The notes beneath the pieces are model-generated. The model was not told the DNA's origin. It worked only from the letters and a program-made list of their open reading frames with translations, and made no database searches. DNA of 64,000 nucleotides from positions 310,001 to 374,000 of the forward strand of contig NZ_LNRZ01000004.1 of the NCBI RefSeq assembly GCF_001468265.1, given 5' to 3'. Numbering within the stretch: the stretch's first letter is position 1; every line of letters begins with the position of its first letter. Positions 25,561 through 33,218 of this stretch are shown one piece after another. A program made the position numbers and the translations under genes. Origin of the DNA: Sphingopyxis sp. H050 (lineage in GTDB: Bacteria > Pseudomonadota > Alphaproteobacteria > Sphingomonadales > Sphingomonadaceae).

Positions 25561-25704
25561 TTAAATCGTCCGGAGGCGCGCTGGCCGCTCGGCGCTGCTC
25601 GCCTGGGCGGTGCTTTCAGCTGCGCCGATCTCAGTGATCACAGCGCGCTCGATTCTGTACGCCGTGCCGATGAATGAGGGACCGTTGCCGGTGGAACGTA
25701 TCAT
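25561..25704 (-). CDS. Small ORF between TonB receptor 2 and ALDH, 47 aa
   Basis: A leftward frame starts at ATG 25704 with GAGGAG 5 nt upstream and ends TAA at 25561-25563. Only one base separates the stop from the GTG start of the aldehyde dehydrogenase. The peptide (begins MIRSTGNGPSFIGTAYRI) has no signal peptide, membrane segment or family I know. It may be a real small protein, a leader that couples ALDH translation to the receptor gene, or a remnant of a lost gene (the peg operon has other genes in this area). Confidence 0.55.
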   Translation of the reverse strand: MIRSTGNGPSFIGTAYRIERAVITEIGAAESTAQASSAERPARLRTI

Positions 25705-25790
25705 GGATGCTCCTCGGTCTGAAAGTCAGGTCGAAAAAATCGGGGGCAGCGGGCGGGAGAGGATGCCCGCCGCCCCCGTCGCAGCAGCGA

Positions 25791-28400
25791 TCAGAACTTG
25801 ACTGTCGCTTCGACGCCATAAGTGCGCGGCATGCCGCGGTTCAGATAATCGTAGCCGAACACGTTGATGTTGAGGCCGTAGGTGTAGTAATATTTGTCGA
25901 ACAGATTCTTCGCCCACAAGCTAACCGACATATTGTCGTGCGCATAGGTTAATCGCGCATTGGCGAGCCAGTAGCCCGGATTTGCGCATGTAATCGCCTT
26001 ACCCGCGAGCGTTATGTTCGATCCCGCTGGGGGTGTATCGCACGGTGTCTGCCCATAATTCTTGAACGGATCAAAATAGTACTTGCCCATGTAGGACGCA
26101 TCACCGCGCAAGGTCAGCTTGTTGGTGCCGTCATCGATCATATCCCAGTCGAATCCGGCCTGGAACGTAACCTCCGGCGCGTTCGGGAAGGGATTGCCGT
26201 TGACGTTCAATGTCGGGCCGGCCGGGTTTGCCGGATCGATCACATTGCCTTTGTACTTGCTGTTGAGATAGCCCAGCGAAGCATCGAAACGCAACGTATC
26301 GGCCACCTGCCAGGCGAGTTCGGCCTCGCCACCGAACAGGCGACCATTGGCGCTGCGCGTGAAGGTTGTAGCGCCGACCACCTGCGTTACTTGGTGATTC
26401 GAATACTCGTAGTAGAAGCCCGCGAGGTTAAGTTGGACGCGGCGATCGAACAGCCGGGTTTTGAGCCCCGCCTCATATGCATTCACCTTTTCAGGCTGGA
26501 TATAATAGACTTGATTGACGCCCTGATAGGCAAGCCCGTTGAAGCTGCCGCTGCGGTAACCGCGACTGTACTGGAGATAGCCCATGATATCATCGGCGAA
26601 CTCATAGCTGACATTGATACGGCCGGTTAGCCTGTTTGCCTTTTCGCGCTGCTCAAGCGGCGCGAGATTGGGGTTGTATGGATTGCTGTAGGGGATCAGG
26701 TTGACAACCGGCGTCGTACCGTCGAGCGCATAGAGGAAAGTGCTGCCGTTAAGGTAATTGACCTTATCCTGGGTGTAGCGTGCACCCACCGCCACGGTCA
26801 GCCGCTCGGTCGCTTTCCAGGTTACGTCGCCGTAGATCGCCTTCGAGGGGCGCGACACGTCAAAACGCTGTTCGCCGAGGATCGGGGTGAACGGAGGCGC
26901 GCCTGCCCCGGCGCAGCCCGCCGAAAAGCTACCCCCCATGCCGCCATTGCCCGTATTATTGATCGCGATGTCGGTCTGGAGTGCAATCAGCGAGCGTGCA
27001 TCAAGGAAGCCGTTGGGATTGATCTCGATCGCGTCGCAGAATCCGGCATCGCCAGGCCCCAACGCCGGATTGGCGGCAAAGGCTGGGATATAGCGGATCG
27101 CGTCGGGCGTTCCGATTGCGGCGTTATTGTAGCTGCCCGGAAGACCGGCGCCAAGCAGCAGCGGCCTCAGCGCCCCGAAAAAGTCCGGGTAGTTGACCGT
27201 CTTGACCTTGTCCCTGCCATAATAAAGGCCGGCAATGATATCGAGGCGGTCGTTCGAATAGCTGAAACGCAGGTCCTGGTTGAAATTCTTGCTCGTCGAC
27301 GTGAGGCCGATCGAGCAGAGATCGGCTGGGCCGCCATCGCAATCATCAGGATTGTTGATATAGTCGCCGGTGTCGTAGCCGGTAATCGAGGTGACGGAGA
27401 ATTGGTCGCTGACATCCCATTTGATGTTGAGGGCTATCCCTTTCGACTTGCTGATGTTCTTACCTACCCGATCAACTGCGACCTCATTGTCACGCAGCAA
27501 CCGCCCGCCTAGGAAAGGTTGCGGATCGTAACGCGAATAGCCGAGCGCATCCTGCCCGCCCGCGAGTTGACCACCTGCATAGGGCGCGGTGCCCCATGGA
27601 TCGTCCTTCGCGGCATAGAGCTTCAAATTGATGTCGAGATCGGGATCGGGCCGGAAGCGGATCGAGATGCGACCGCCGATCGTATCGGTGGTCCCTAGGT
27701 CGCGCTCATTCCCAGGCAGTACATTGCGCTGCCAACCATCCCCTTTTGCAAAAGTACCGGCGACGCGGACGCCCAAGATGTCGGGAACCAGCGTCGCTTC
27801 AGCGGCGCCCTGCACCGTGAAAGTGTCGTAATTGGCATAGCCGGCGGTCAGATAGCCATTGGCCTCTCCCAGATCCGGCTTGCGCGTGAAGAAGCTGATC
27901 GCGCCACCCGTGGTGTTGCGACCGTAGAGTGTTCCTTGCGGTCCGCGCAGTACCTCGACCCGGTCGATGTCATAGAGTTGCAGGCCATGGCTCGCCCGGA
28001 AGCTCTGATAGACTTCATCGACATAGACGCCAACCGGCGACGCAGTGGAGGCGGAAAATTCGTTCGCCACTGAAATCCCGCGCAGCGAGAAATTCGGTTG
28101 GGTGCGACCATAGGGAGTGGTGACTTGCAGGCTGGGGATCGCGCCCATCAAGTCTGAGGTCTCCGTGATGCCGCGCGTGCGCAGCGTCTCGCCGCCTATG
28201 GCGGAAACGGCGGCTGGAACATCCTGCAAATTCTGTTCGCGCTTCTGCGCCGTGACGACGATTGTCTCAAGGCCACCTTCCTGCGCCTCGGGCTTTTCGC
28301 CCTGCGATGCAGCGTCCTGGGCATGTGCCGGCACTGCAAGCGCACACGCGATCGATAGCGCGGTGGCACAAAGCAAATTTGTCCTAAAGGCTGTGACCAT
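25791..28400 (-). CDS. TonB-dependent receptor 2
   Basis: An 869-aa outer-membrane receptor. The signal peptide covers residues 1-27 (ending VPAHA), the TonB box ETIVVTA is at 45-51, a plug follows with FSLRGISV and EVLRGPQGTLYGRNTTGG, and the barrel ends in Phe (VEATVKF). It is longer than receptor 1 and of the type used by sphingomonads for hydrophobic substrates and polymers. It is first in the unit receptor-small ORF-ALDH-GMC. The 42-bp motif ends 58 bp upstream. Start 28400 is set by the signal peptide and a GGAGGA site. Confidence 0.94.
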   Translation of the reverse strand: MVTAFRTNLLCATALSIACALAVPAHAQDAASQGEKPEAQEGGLETIVVTAQKREQNLQDVPAAVSAIGGETLRTRGITETSDLMGAIPSLQVTTPYGRTQPNFSLRGISVANEFSASTASPVGVYVDEVYQSFRASHGLQLYDIDRVEVLRGPQGTLYGRNTTGGAISFFTRKPDLGEANGYLTAGYANYDTFTVQGAAEATLVPDILGVRVAGTFAKGDGWQRNVLPGNERDLGTTDTIGGRISIRFRPDPDLDINLKLYAAKDDPWGTAPYAGGQLAGGQDALGYSRYDPQPFLGGRLLRDNEVAVDRVGKNISKSKGIALNIKWDVSDQFSVTSITGYDTGDYINNPDDCDGGPADLCSIGLTSTSKNFNQDLRFSYSNDRLDIIAGLYYGRDKVKTVNYPDFFGALRPLLLGAGLPGSYNNAAIGTPDAIRYIPAFAANPALGPGDAGFCDAIEINPNGFLDARSLIALQTDIAINNTGNGGMGGSFSAGCAGAGAPPFTPILGEQRFDVSRPSKAIYGDVTWKATERLTVAVGARYTQDKVNYLNGSTFLYALDGTTPVVNLIPYSNPYNPNLAPLEQREKANRLTGRINVSYEFADDIMGYLQYSRGYRSGSFNGLAYQGVNQVYYIQPEKVNAYEAGLKTRLFDRRVQLNLAGFYYEYSNHQVTQVVGATTFTRSANGRLFGGEAELAWQVADTLRFDASLGYLNSKYKGNVIDPANPAGPTLNVNGNPFPNAPEVTFQAGFDWDMIDDGTNKLTLRGDASYMGKYYFDPFKNYGQTPCDTPPAGSNITLAGKAITCANPGYWLANARLTYAHDNMSVSLWAKNLFDKYYYTYGLNINVFGYDYLNRGMPRTYGVEATVKF

Positions 28401-28838
28401 GACTGTCCTCCCCACGGCATTTTTTGATTTGGCGCCATTTGCCGCGCCTTGGGGCTCATCGTCCAATTCAATTTGTTGGCGAACTATTCCTCCCACTCAT
28501 TGATTAAGGACTGATGAGCCTGCACCGCTGACGCTTCGTGGCGACGCAAATAACCCCATATATTTCATTGAATTAGTCACGCTGAGCGCGTCCATCGGGA
28601 CGGATGCGCGCGTTCTGCTCGCCCCAATCGAGCCCTTCCAGACGATGTATCGGCGTAATTGGCGGTCCCGGCGGTTTCCCTTGTCGAGTTGCAAGGGGAA
28701 TCAGCTATGATGAGATGTAGTGAGATACGGTTTCTTGGAGTTCATTCTACTATTCGCGGATGCATCTAAGTAGCTGATATTTCTAACAACTATGGCAGAA
28801 AACCGCGCCTCTAAATCGGCGGTTCTGACTTTTGAGGC
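28401..28838. other. Promoter region of TonB receptor 2, otherwise gene-free
   Basis: About 440 bp between the receptor and the integrase, holding copy C of the shared motif. Near 28799-28826 a short dyad (AACCGC and GCGGTT) is followed on the minus strand by TTTT and could end integrase transcription. The right part is AT-rich for this genome. I see no gene. Confidence 0.5.
28459..28500. promoter_or_regulatory. 42-bp shared operator motif, copy C (TonB receptor 2)
   Basis: It opens TCGTCCAATTCAATT and closes CTATTCCTCCCACTCAT, 58 bp upstream of the receptor start. It is the copy nearest a start codon, close to where a -35 region would be expected. Confidence 0.75.
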
Positions 28839-30164
28839 TCATCGCGAAGCCGCCCGAAGGGGGCGTTGCCAATACGGCTGTCTCTGGTCGCTTGGTGGCA
28901 GGTGCTGGATGGGAGCGGAACAGCGCATGAATTGTGAGAACTCGATAGGATTCTTCTCGACATTCGACACTGCGGTTGCCGCGTCGATCACGTCGGCCCA
29001 GTCTTGGAGCATCCGCCTTCGCGGTGTGAGATAGAGCGCACTGTTGTAAGCGCCGCGCACCTCATCCTCGTCCTCGTGAGCGAGCGCCATCTCGATCCAA
29101 TCCGGCTTGTAGCGTTCGGCTTCGTTCGCCCAGGTCGAGCCGAGCCCCCTAAACCCATGTACCGTCTGCCGATGGAGATACCCCATCCGATAACAGGCAT
29201 AGATCATGGTGTTCTCGGAAATAGACTTTCCAGGCTTGGCTCCGGGAAAGAGGAACGCATCGTTCGTCGCCTGCAAGCGGCGCTGAACGATCATTGCGGC
29301 CTGGCGGGACAGCGGAACAAGATGCTCACGTTCCATCTTCATGCGCTCCGGCGACAGACGCCATAGCGGGTTCGGTCCATAGAGATCCTCGAACTCGTCC
29401 CTGGCCGCGAAGCGGGTTTCGCTGGTTCGGACCCATGTGAGCAAGGTGAACAGCAGCGCGTCACGGGTGATCTCGCGGCGGCGCGGCGTGTCCTCGCCGT
29501 CATAGGCGAAGATCGCTCGCACCAGCTTCGGAAACTCCGCGAGCGGCACGCGCGCCATGTGCCTGACGGGCGGCTTGGGCTTGAGCGCATCGTTGAGGCC
29601 GAGCGTCGGATCGATGGTCGCCCAGCCGCTCGCGATCGCGAAGCGATAGATCTGGCTGACGTTCTGCTTGAGGCGACGGGCGATATCGAGGGCGCCGCGC
29701 GCTTCGACCGCGCGGATCATCTCGAGAATCTCGGGCGGGTCGATTTCCGTGATCGGACGCTTCCCGATGACCGGAAAGACGTCGCGCTCCATCCGGTTGA
29801 TGACGCGCAGGGCATGGGCCGAGTCCAGCCCTTCAATACGATTGGCGTGCCAGGCCCGCGCAATCTCTTCGAACAGCTTGAGCGCGGCCCTCTGCTTCTT
29901 CGCCCGCTTCCTGGCCTCGGCGGGGTCCTCACCCTGATCGAGCAGCCGCTTGGCTTCGGTCCGCTTCTCGCGGGCGATCGCCAGCGTGACGGTCGGATAT
30001 TTGCCGAAGCTCAGCAGTTTTTCCTTGCCGTCGAAGCGGTATTTCAGGCGCCAGAGCTTCGATCCGTTCGGCTGGACGAGCAGGTGCAGGCCTTCTCCAT
30101 CGGACAGCTTGTAGGGGCGCTGCCGCTTGGTGGCGTATTTGACCTCAAGTTCTTTCAAAGCCAT
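28839..30164 (-). CDS. int: Tyrosine integrase (P4 type, DUF4102 N-terminus)
   Basis: A 441-aa site-specific recombinase. Residues about 1-90 form the DUF4102 arm-binding domain (YKLSDGEGLHLLV, LSFGKYPTVTLAIAR). The catalytic domain shows Arg246 in WVRTSET, HxxR at 336-339 (HGFR), His363 in LAHE and the Tyr nucleophile in AYNSALY (about 373). These integrases insert elements into tRNA 3' ends. It lies 190 bp from a tRNA-Met and is read away from it. ATG 30164 is the start; the longer frame upstream is not supported. Confidence 0.93.
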   Translation of the reverse strand: MALKELEVKYATKRQRPYKLSDGEGLHLLVQPNGSKLWRLKYRFDGKEKLLSFGKYPTVTLAIAREKRTEAKRLLDQGEDPAEARKRAKKQRAALKLFEEIARAWHANRIEGLDSAHALRVINRMERDVFPVIGKRPITEIDPPEILEMIRAVEARGALDIARRLKQNVSQIYRFAIASGWATIDPTLGLNDALKPKPPVRHMARVPLAEFPKLVRAIFAYDGEDTPRRREITRDALLFTLLTWVRTSETRFAARDEFEDLYGPNPLWRLSPERMKMEREHLVPLSRQAAMIVQRRLQATNDAFLFPGAKPGKSISENTMIYACYRMGYLHRQTVHGFRGLGSTWANEAERYKPDWIEMALAHEDEDEVRGAYNSALYLTPRRRMLQDWADVIDAATAVSNVEKNPIEFSQFMRCSAPIQHLPPSDQRQPYWQRPLRAASR

Positions 30165-30166
30165 CT

Positions 30167-30218
30167 GGGGGTATCGCCTGTTTTGGGGACAGCCGAAAAA
30201 TACCCCCAAAATACCCCC
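30167..30218. repeat. GGGGGTAT inverted/direct repeats upstream of the integrase
   Basis: One GGGGGTAT (30167-30174) faces two tandem ATACCCCC copies (30200-30207 and 30211-30218, 11 bp apart, about one helical turn). They lie between the integrase start and the tRNA. Likely roles are integrase arm-binding sites or an autoregulatory operator. Confidence 0.5.
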
Positions 30219-30354
30219 AATCCAAATCGCCGTGGGTGGCCGCAGCCGGTCGCACCGGGACGCCGGCGTACGCAACGGGACGCGAAAAATATTTGATTTT
30301 CCTCGAAAAATGTCTGCCAGTGGCCTCAGTGGGTCACTGGTGGACAATCCGGGT

Positions 30355-30431
30355 TGGTAGCGGAGGAGGGACTCGAACCCCCGACACGCGGATTATGATT
30401 CCGCTGCTCTAACCTGCTGAGCTACTCCGCC
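30355..30431 (-). tRNA. tRNA-Met (CAT), elongator type
   Basis: Read on the minus strand, the 77-nt sequence folds as a full cloverleaf: acceptor GGCGGAG with CTCCGCT (one G-T pair), D arm starting TAGCTCAGC, anticodon stem GCGGA/TCCGC with loop ATCATAA (anticodon CAT), T loop TTCGAGT, discriminator A and encoded CCA. The acceptor differs from initiator tRNA, so elongator Met is the best call; a lysidine-modified Ile tRNA is the alternative. Its 3' end faces the integrase and is the probable attachment site. Confidence 0.95.
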
Positions 30432-30492
30432 CCGAAAGGCCGCCCCGGTGGGCGAGCAGCGCCTATAGGCATGGCTGCTGCGCCGGTCAATA

Positions 30493-31044
30493 TCATCTGC
30501 GCGGCGCGCGAAATTTGCGCGCGAAGGCGGGTTCCCATGGGCCGCCGCGATAGTGCCAGGCAGCAAGGCCGACGATGTCGAGCGGGCGCGGTCGGAAATC
30601 GGCGGCGAGTTCGGCGAGTACCGCCTTCGCCTCCCCCGCCGATACCTTGTTCTGCACGGTGATGTGCAACCGCGGGACGCCCTGATCCTGCGCGGTGAGC
30701 AGGCCGTGGAAATGGCCGGCAATCCGCGCGCGGATGGCGAGCAGTTCGGGACTGTCGATCCGGTAGGCGACCCCTTTGCCGAGCGAATAGACCTCGCGGA
30801 TCGTCGCCGCGGGCGGCGGGGCGGCCGTCAGGACGCGCAGCAGCCCGTCGAGTTCGTCCAGCGCCGACGGCGGCAGGTGGTGGAAGAGCGTGATGTGCGC
30901 GCGCAGGACATTGCGTTCGGGCGGGAAATGCCTGGTTCGCAGATCGTCGAAGTGGCGCTGGTCTGCCGCACCCATCATCGCGGTAAGGATGACAGGCGCG
31001 GCGCCAGTGGCCCGGTAGGGAGGGGGAAAGGCCCGGGTCACCAT
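30493..31044 (-). CDS. 2'-5' RNA ligase family protein
   Basis: A 183-aa protein of the 2H phosphoesterase group with the two H-x-T motifs, AHITLF and LHITVQN, about 80 residues apart. Family members hydrolyse or ligate 2',5' or cyclic phosphodiester bonds in RNA. It is the first chromosomal gene beyond the tRNA. The start is uncertain: ATG 31044 gives a typical length, but no strong ribosome binding site is seen. Confidence 0.85.
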   Translation of the reverse strand: MVTRAFPPPYRATGAAPVILTAMMGAADQRHFDDLRTRHFPPERNVLRAHITLFHHLPPSALDELDGLLRVLTAAPPPAATIREVYSLGKGVAYRIDSPELLAIRARIAGHFHGLLTAQDQGVPRLHITVQNKVSAGEAKAVLAELAADFRPRPLDIVGLAAWHYRGGPWEPAFARKFRAPRR

Positions 31045-31205
31045 GGGCGAGACGGGTTCGAAACAGCGGCCAAGGGGGACATGCCGCGAAAGATCGAACA
31101 ATGCATCTCGTCGCGCGCATATATGGCCGACATGCTGATTACGATCCAATCGATTAATCGGGTCACTATGATCGACCTTGGCGATGACTTCGCGATTTCC
31201 GGTGG

Positions 31206-31955
31206 TTAGAGGCCGTTCCAGAAGCTGTGCAGCGCGGCGGCGACGGCATCCGGTCGCTCGGCGATCGCCCAATGGCCTGCCCCTTCGATCACGGTCAGCG
31301 GCGTTCCGGTGCGCGACGAGAAGCGCTGCGCGACCGACAGTTCGACATAGGGATCGCCCTCGCCCCAGACGAGCATGCCCTTTGCCGGCAATTTGCCGAT
31401 ATCGCGCGCCCAGTCATGTTCGAAGCTAAGCCCCTTCGCCGAGCGATAGAGTTTCAGGATCGCGCGGCGCTTGTCCTTGAGCGCCCATTGCGCGGCCTCT
31501 TCCTCGGCGATGTCGGCGGGCACCCCTTGCGCCGCGAGACCCTCCGCGAGCTTTGCCGGTTTGCTGAGCGCCATGAAGAGCTCGCCGAGGATCGGGGTGT
31601 TCCAGATGCGCGCGAGGCGATGGCCGCGATAGTCGGGATCGATCACCGCGTTGGACACCGCCCAGCTGCGGAACAGGTCCGGCCGCAGCATCGCAGCGCG
31701 CTGCGCGATGAGCGCGCCCCAGTCGTGGCCAGCGATGTCGATCGGGCCATGCTCGGCGAACAGCGCCTCGGCCTGCCCCACCGCCCAGTCGGCATACGCC
31801 TCCTTGGTGGCGGGAAAGCCGGCCGTGAGCGGCGCGGTAAAGCCCGGAAGCGCCGGGACCGCCACCGGCGTGTCACCGAGATCGAGCGCGGCGAGCAGCG
31901 GCTGCCAGATCGCGGGGCTGTCCGGAACGCCGTGGAGGAAAAGCTTTGCGGTCAT
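31206..31955 (-). CDS. Alpha/beta hydrolase (dehalogenase/epoxide-hydrolase-like)
   Basis: A 249-aa alpha/beta hydrolase. The HG motif is FLHGVPDSP; the nucleophile elbow AGHDWGAL carries Asp, as in haloalkane dehalogenases and epoxide hydrolases; the catalytic His is in GAGHWAI. Without the halide-binding Trp after HGxP, epoxide hydrolase or related C-O hydrolysis seems likelier than dehalogenation. ATG 31955 follows GGAGAG. It lies 33 bp downstream of mltG. Confidence 0.82.
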   Translation of the reverse strand: MTAKLFLHGVPDSPAIWQPLLAALDLGDTPVAVPALPGFTAPLTAGFPATKEAYADWAVGQAEALFAEHGPIDIAGHDWGALIAQRAAMLRPDLFRSWAVSNAVIDPDYRGHRLARIWNTPILGELFMALSKPAKLAEGLAAQGVPADIAEEEAAQWALKDKRRAILKLYRSAKGLSFEHDWARDIGKLPAKGMLVWGEGDPYVELSVAQRFSSRTGTPLTVIEGAGHWAIAERPDAVAAALHSFWNGL

Positions 31956-31988
31956 GTCTCTCTCCGTCGCCCCCGCGTGCATCGCGGC

Positions 31989-32930
31989 CTATTCGATTTC
32001 GCCGCGCTCGCGGCGGAGCGCATACCATTTCTGGACGTTCGCATTGTGCTCGGACAATGTGCGCGCGAAGATGTGGCCGCCGTCGCCCTTGGCGACGAAG
32101 AAGAGATAATCATTGGCCTCGGGGTCGAGCACCGCGGCGATCGACGCCTTGCCGGGGTTGGCGATCGGCCCCTTGGGCAGGCCGGTCATGCTGTAGGTGT
32201 TATAGTCGTTCACCGCGAGAATCTCGGAGCGCAGGATACGACGACCTAGCGGTTTGCCCTTGGTGATCGGATAGATGATCGTCGGATCCGCCTGCAGCCG
32301 CATGCCGACCGCGAGCCGGTTGGTGTAGACTCCCGCGACGGTGCGGCGTTCGGACGGGACGCCGGTTTCCTTCTCGACGATGGAGGCGAGCGTGATCGCT
32401 TCGTTGCGGTCCTTCGCGGCGGTCCGCGGGCTGCGCTTCGCCCAGAGTTCGGCGAACGCCTTGTTCATCGCCGTCTGCATGCGCTTGACGACGGCGGCGC
32501 GGCTTTCGCCGGTGGTGAAGGCATAGCTGTCGGGCAGGATGCTGCCTTCGGCCGGGACCGGGATTTCGCCCTTCAGCCGCGGTTCGGCCATCAGCCGCTC
32601 CCAGACCATGATCGAGGGCATCCCCTCGGGGATCATCACGAGCCGCTGGATCGTCTTTCCCGACTGGAACAGTTCGAGGATATCGCCCGCGTCCATCCCC
32701 TTTTCGATCTTATACTCGCCGGGCTTGATCGGATCGTCCGACCCGAAGAAGCGCGCCTCGTTGCGGAAGCTGGATGCCGAAACCACACCCTTCGCCTCGA
32801 GAATCTCCCCCGCCTTCGCGATGCTCGCGCCGGGCGGGATGACGACCTCGGTATCGTTCGGCGCGCTGCCCGAGCAGGCGGCGAGCGACAATGCGATAAT
32901 CGCGATCGTCAGCCAGCGGAACGGATGCAA
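31989..32930 (-). CDS. mltG: Endolytic murein transglycosylase MltG
   Basis: A 313-aa YceG/MltG protein. The N-terminus is a short hydrophobic segment ending LAAC (Cys19), so it may be lipidated rather than a membrane anchor as in E. coli. The LysM-like domain is followed by the catalytic block ASIVEKETGVPSER with the essential Glu, and by ADPTIIYP and YNTYSMTGLPKGPI. It cuts glycan strands at the septum or side wall. It follows fabF on the same strand, as often in alphaproteobacteria. Confidence 0.93.
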   Translation of the reverse strand: MHPFRWLTIAIIALSLAACSGSAPNDTEVVIPPGASIAKAGEILEAKGVVSASSFRNEARFFGSDDPIKPGEYKIEKGMDAGDILELFQSGKTIQRLVMIPEGMPSIMVWERLMAEPRLKGEIPVPAEGSILPDSYAFTTGESRAAVVKRMQTAMNKAFAELWAKRSPRTAAKDRNEAITLASIVEKETGVPSERRTVAGVYTNRLAVGMRLQADPTIIYPITKGKPLGRRILRSEILAVNDYNTYSMTGLPKGPIANPGKASIAAVLDPEANDYLFFVAKGDGGHIFARTLSEHNANVQKWYALRRERGEIE

Positions 32931-33073
32931 CCTAATCTCTCCAATCGACGCTTAAGGAGACAAAAGATACGCACAGGCGCATCGAAACTGTCTCCTTTGT
33001 CGCCTTAGCGCCAGTCACCCGGCAGGCTCAGCCGAGGGGTAAAGCATGGCGGGATAATGTAGGAAAGGCTTTT

Positions 33074-33213
33074 ATCCTCCCTGTGGCGAAGCCATGGAGA
33101 GGTGCCAGCGCGCAGCGCTGACGGAGGGGCGATTGCGCCGACGTCGCCGGCCCCTCCACCACTTGCTTCGCAAGCGGTCCCCTCCCCATGGCCTTTGGCC
33201 ACAGGGAGGATTG
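33074..33213. repeat. 140-bp palindromic intergenic repeat, copy 1
   Basis: ATCCTCCCTGTGGC (33074-33087) and GCCACAGGGAGGAT (33200-33213) are perfect 14-bp terminal inverted repeats. Inside is a smaller palindrome with GGAGGGGCGA, GACGTCG and CCCCTCC. A related copy lies at 51613-51752. It looks like a dispersed non-coding element of this genus, possibly a MITE or transcript-end structure. Confidence 0.75.
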
Positions 33214-33218
33214 GAGCG

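Larger units (their letters stand above)
1..30357. mobile_element. Integrative and conjugative element, right-hand part
   Basis: The right border is the 3' end of a tRNA-Met gene with a P4-type tyrosine integrase 190 bp inside it, the usual layout of a tRNA-integrated element. Inside are genes typical of alphaproteobacterial ICEs: TraF-type S26 peptidase, SLT transglycosylase, RdfS-like excisionase, ArdC, DUF2958, large ParB-like protein and DUF736. Cargo lies between about 11.7 and 28.5 kb. Beyond the tRNA the genes are housekeeping. The left end, relaxase and type IV secretion genes are not in the window, so the element continues past position 1. The exact attR crossover inside the tRNA cannot be fixed without the other end. 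Confidence 0.82.

Noticed and set aside
28497-28694. 65-codon leftward frame between TonB receptor 2 and the integrase
   Set aside because: It overlaps the shared operator motif, has no ribosome binding site and no recognisable product.
1-30354. Second copy of the tRNA-Met 3' end (left attachment site)
   Set aside because: I did not find the GAGGGACTCGAACC-type sequence elsewhere in the window by eye, so the left end is placed outside.
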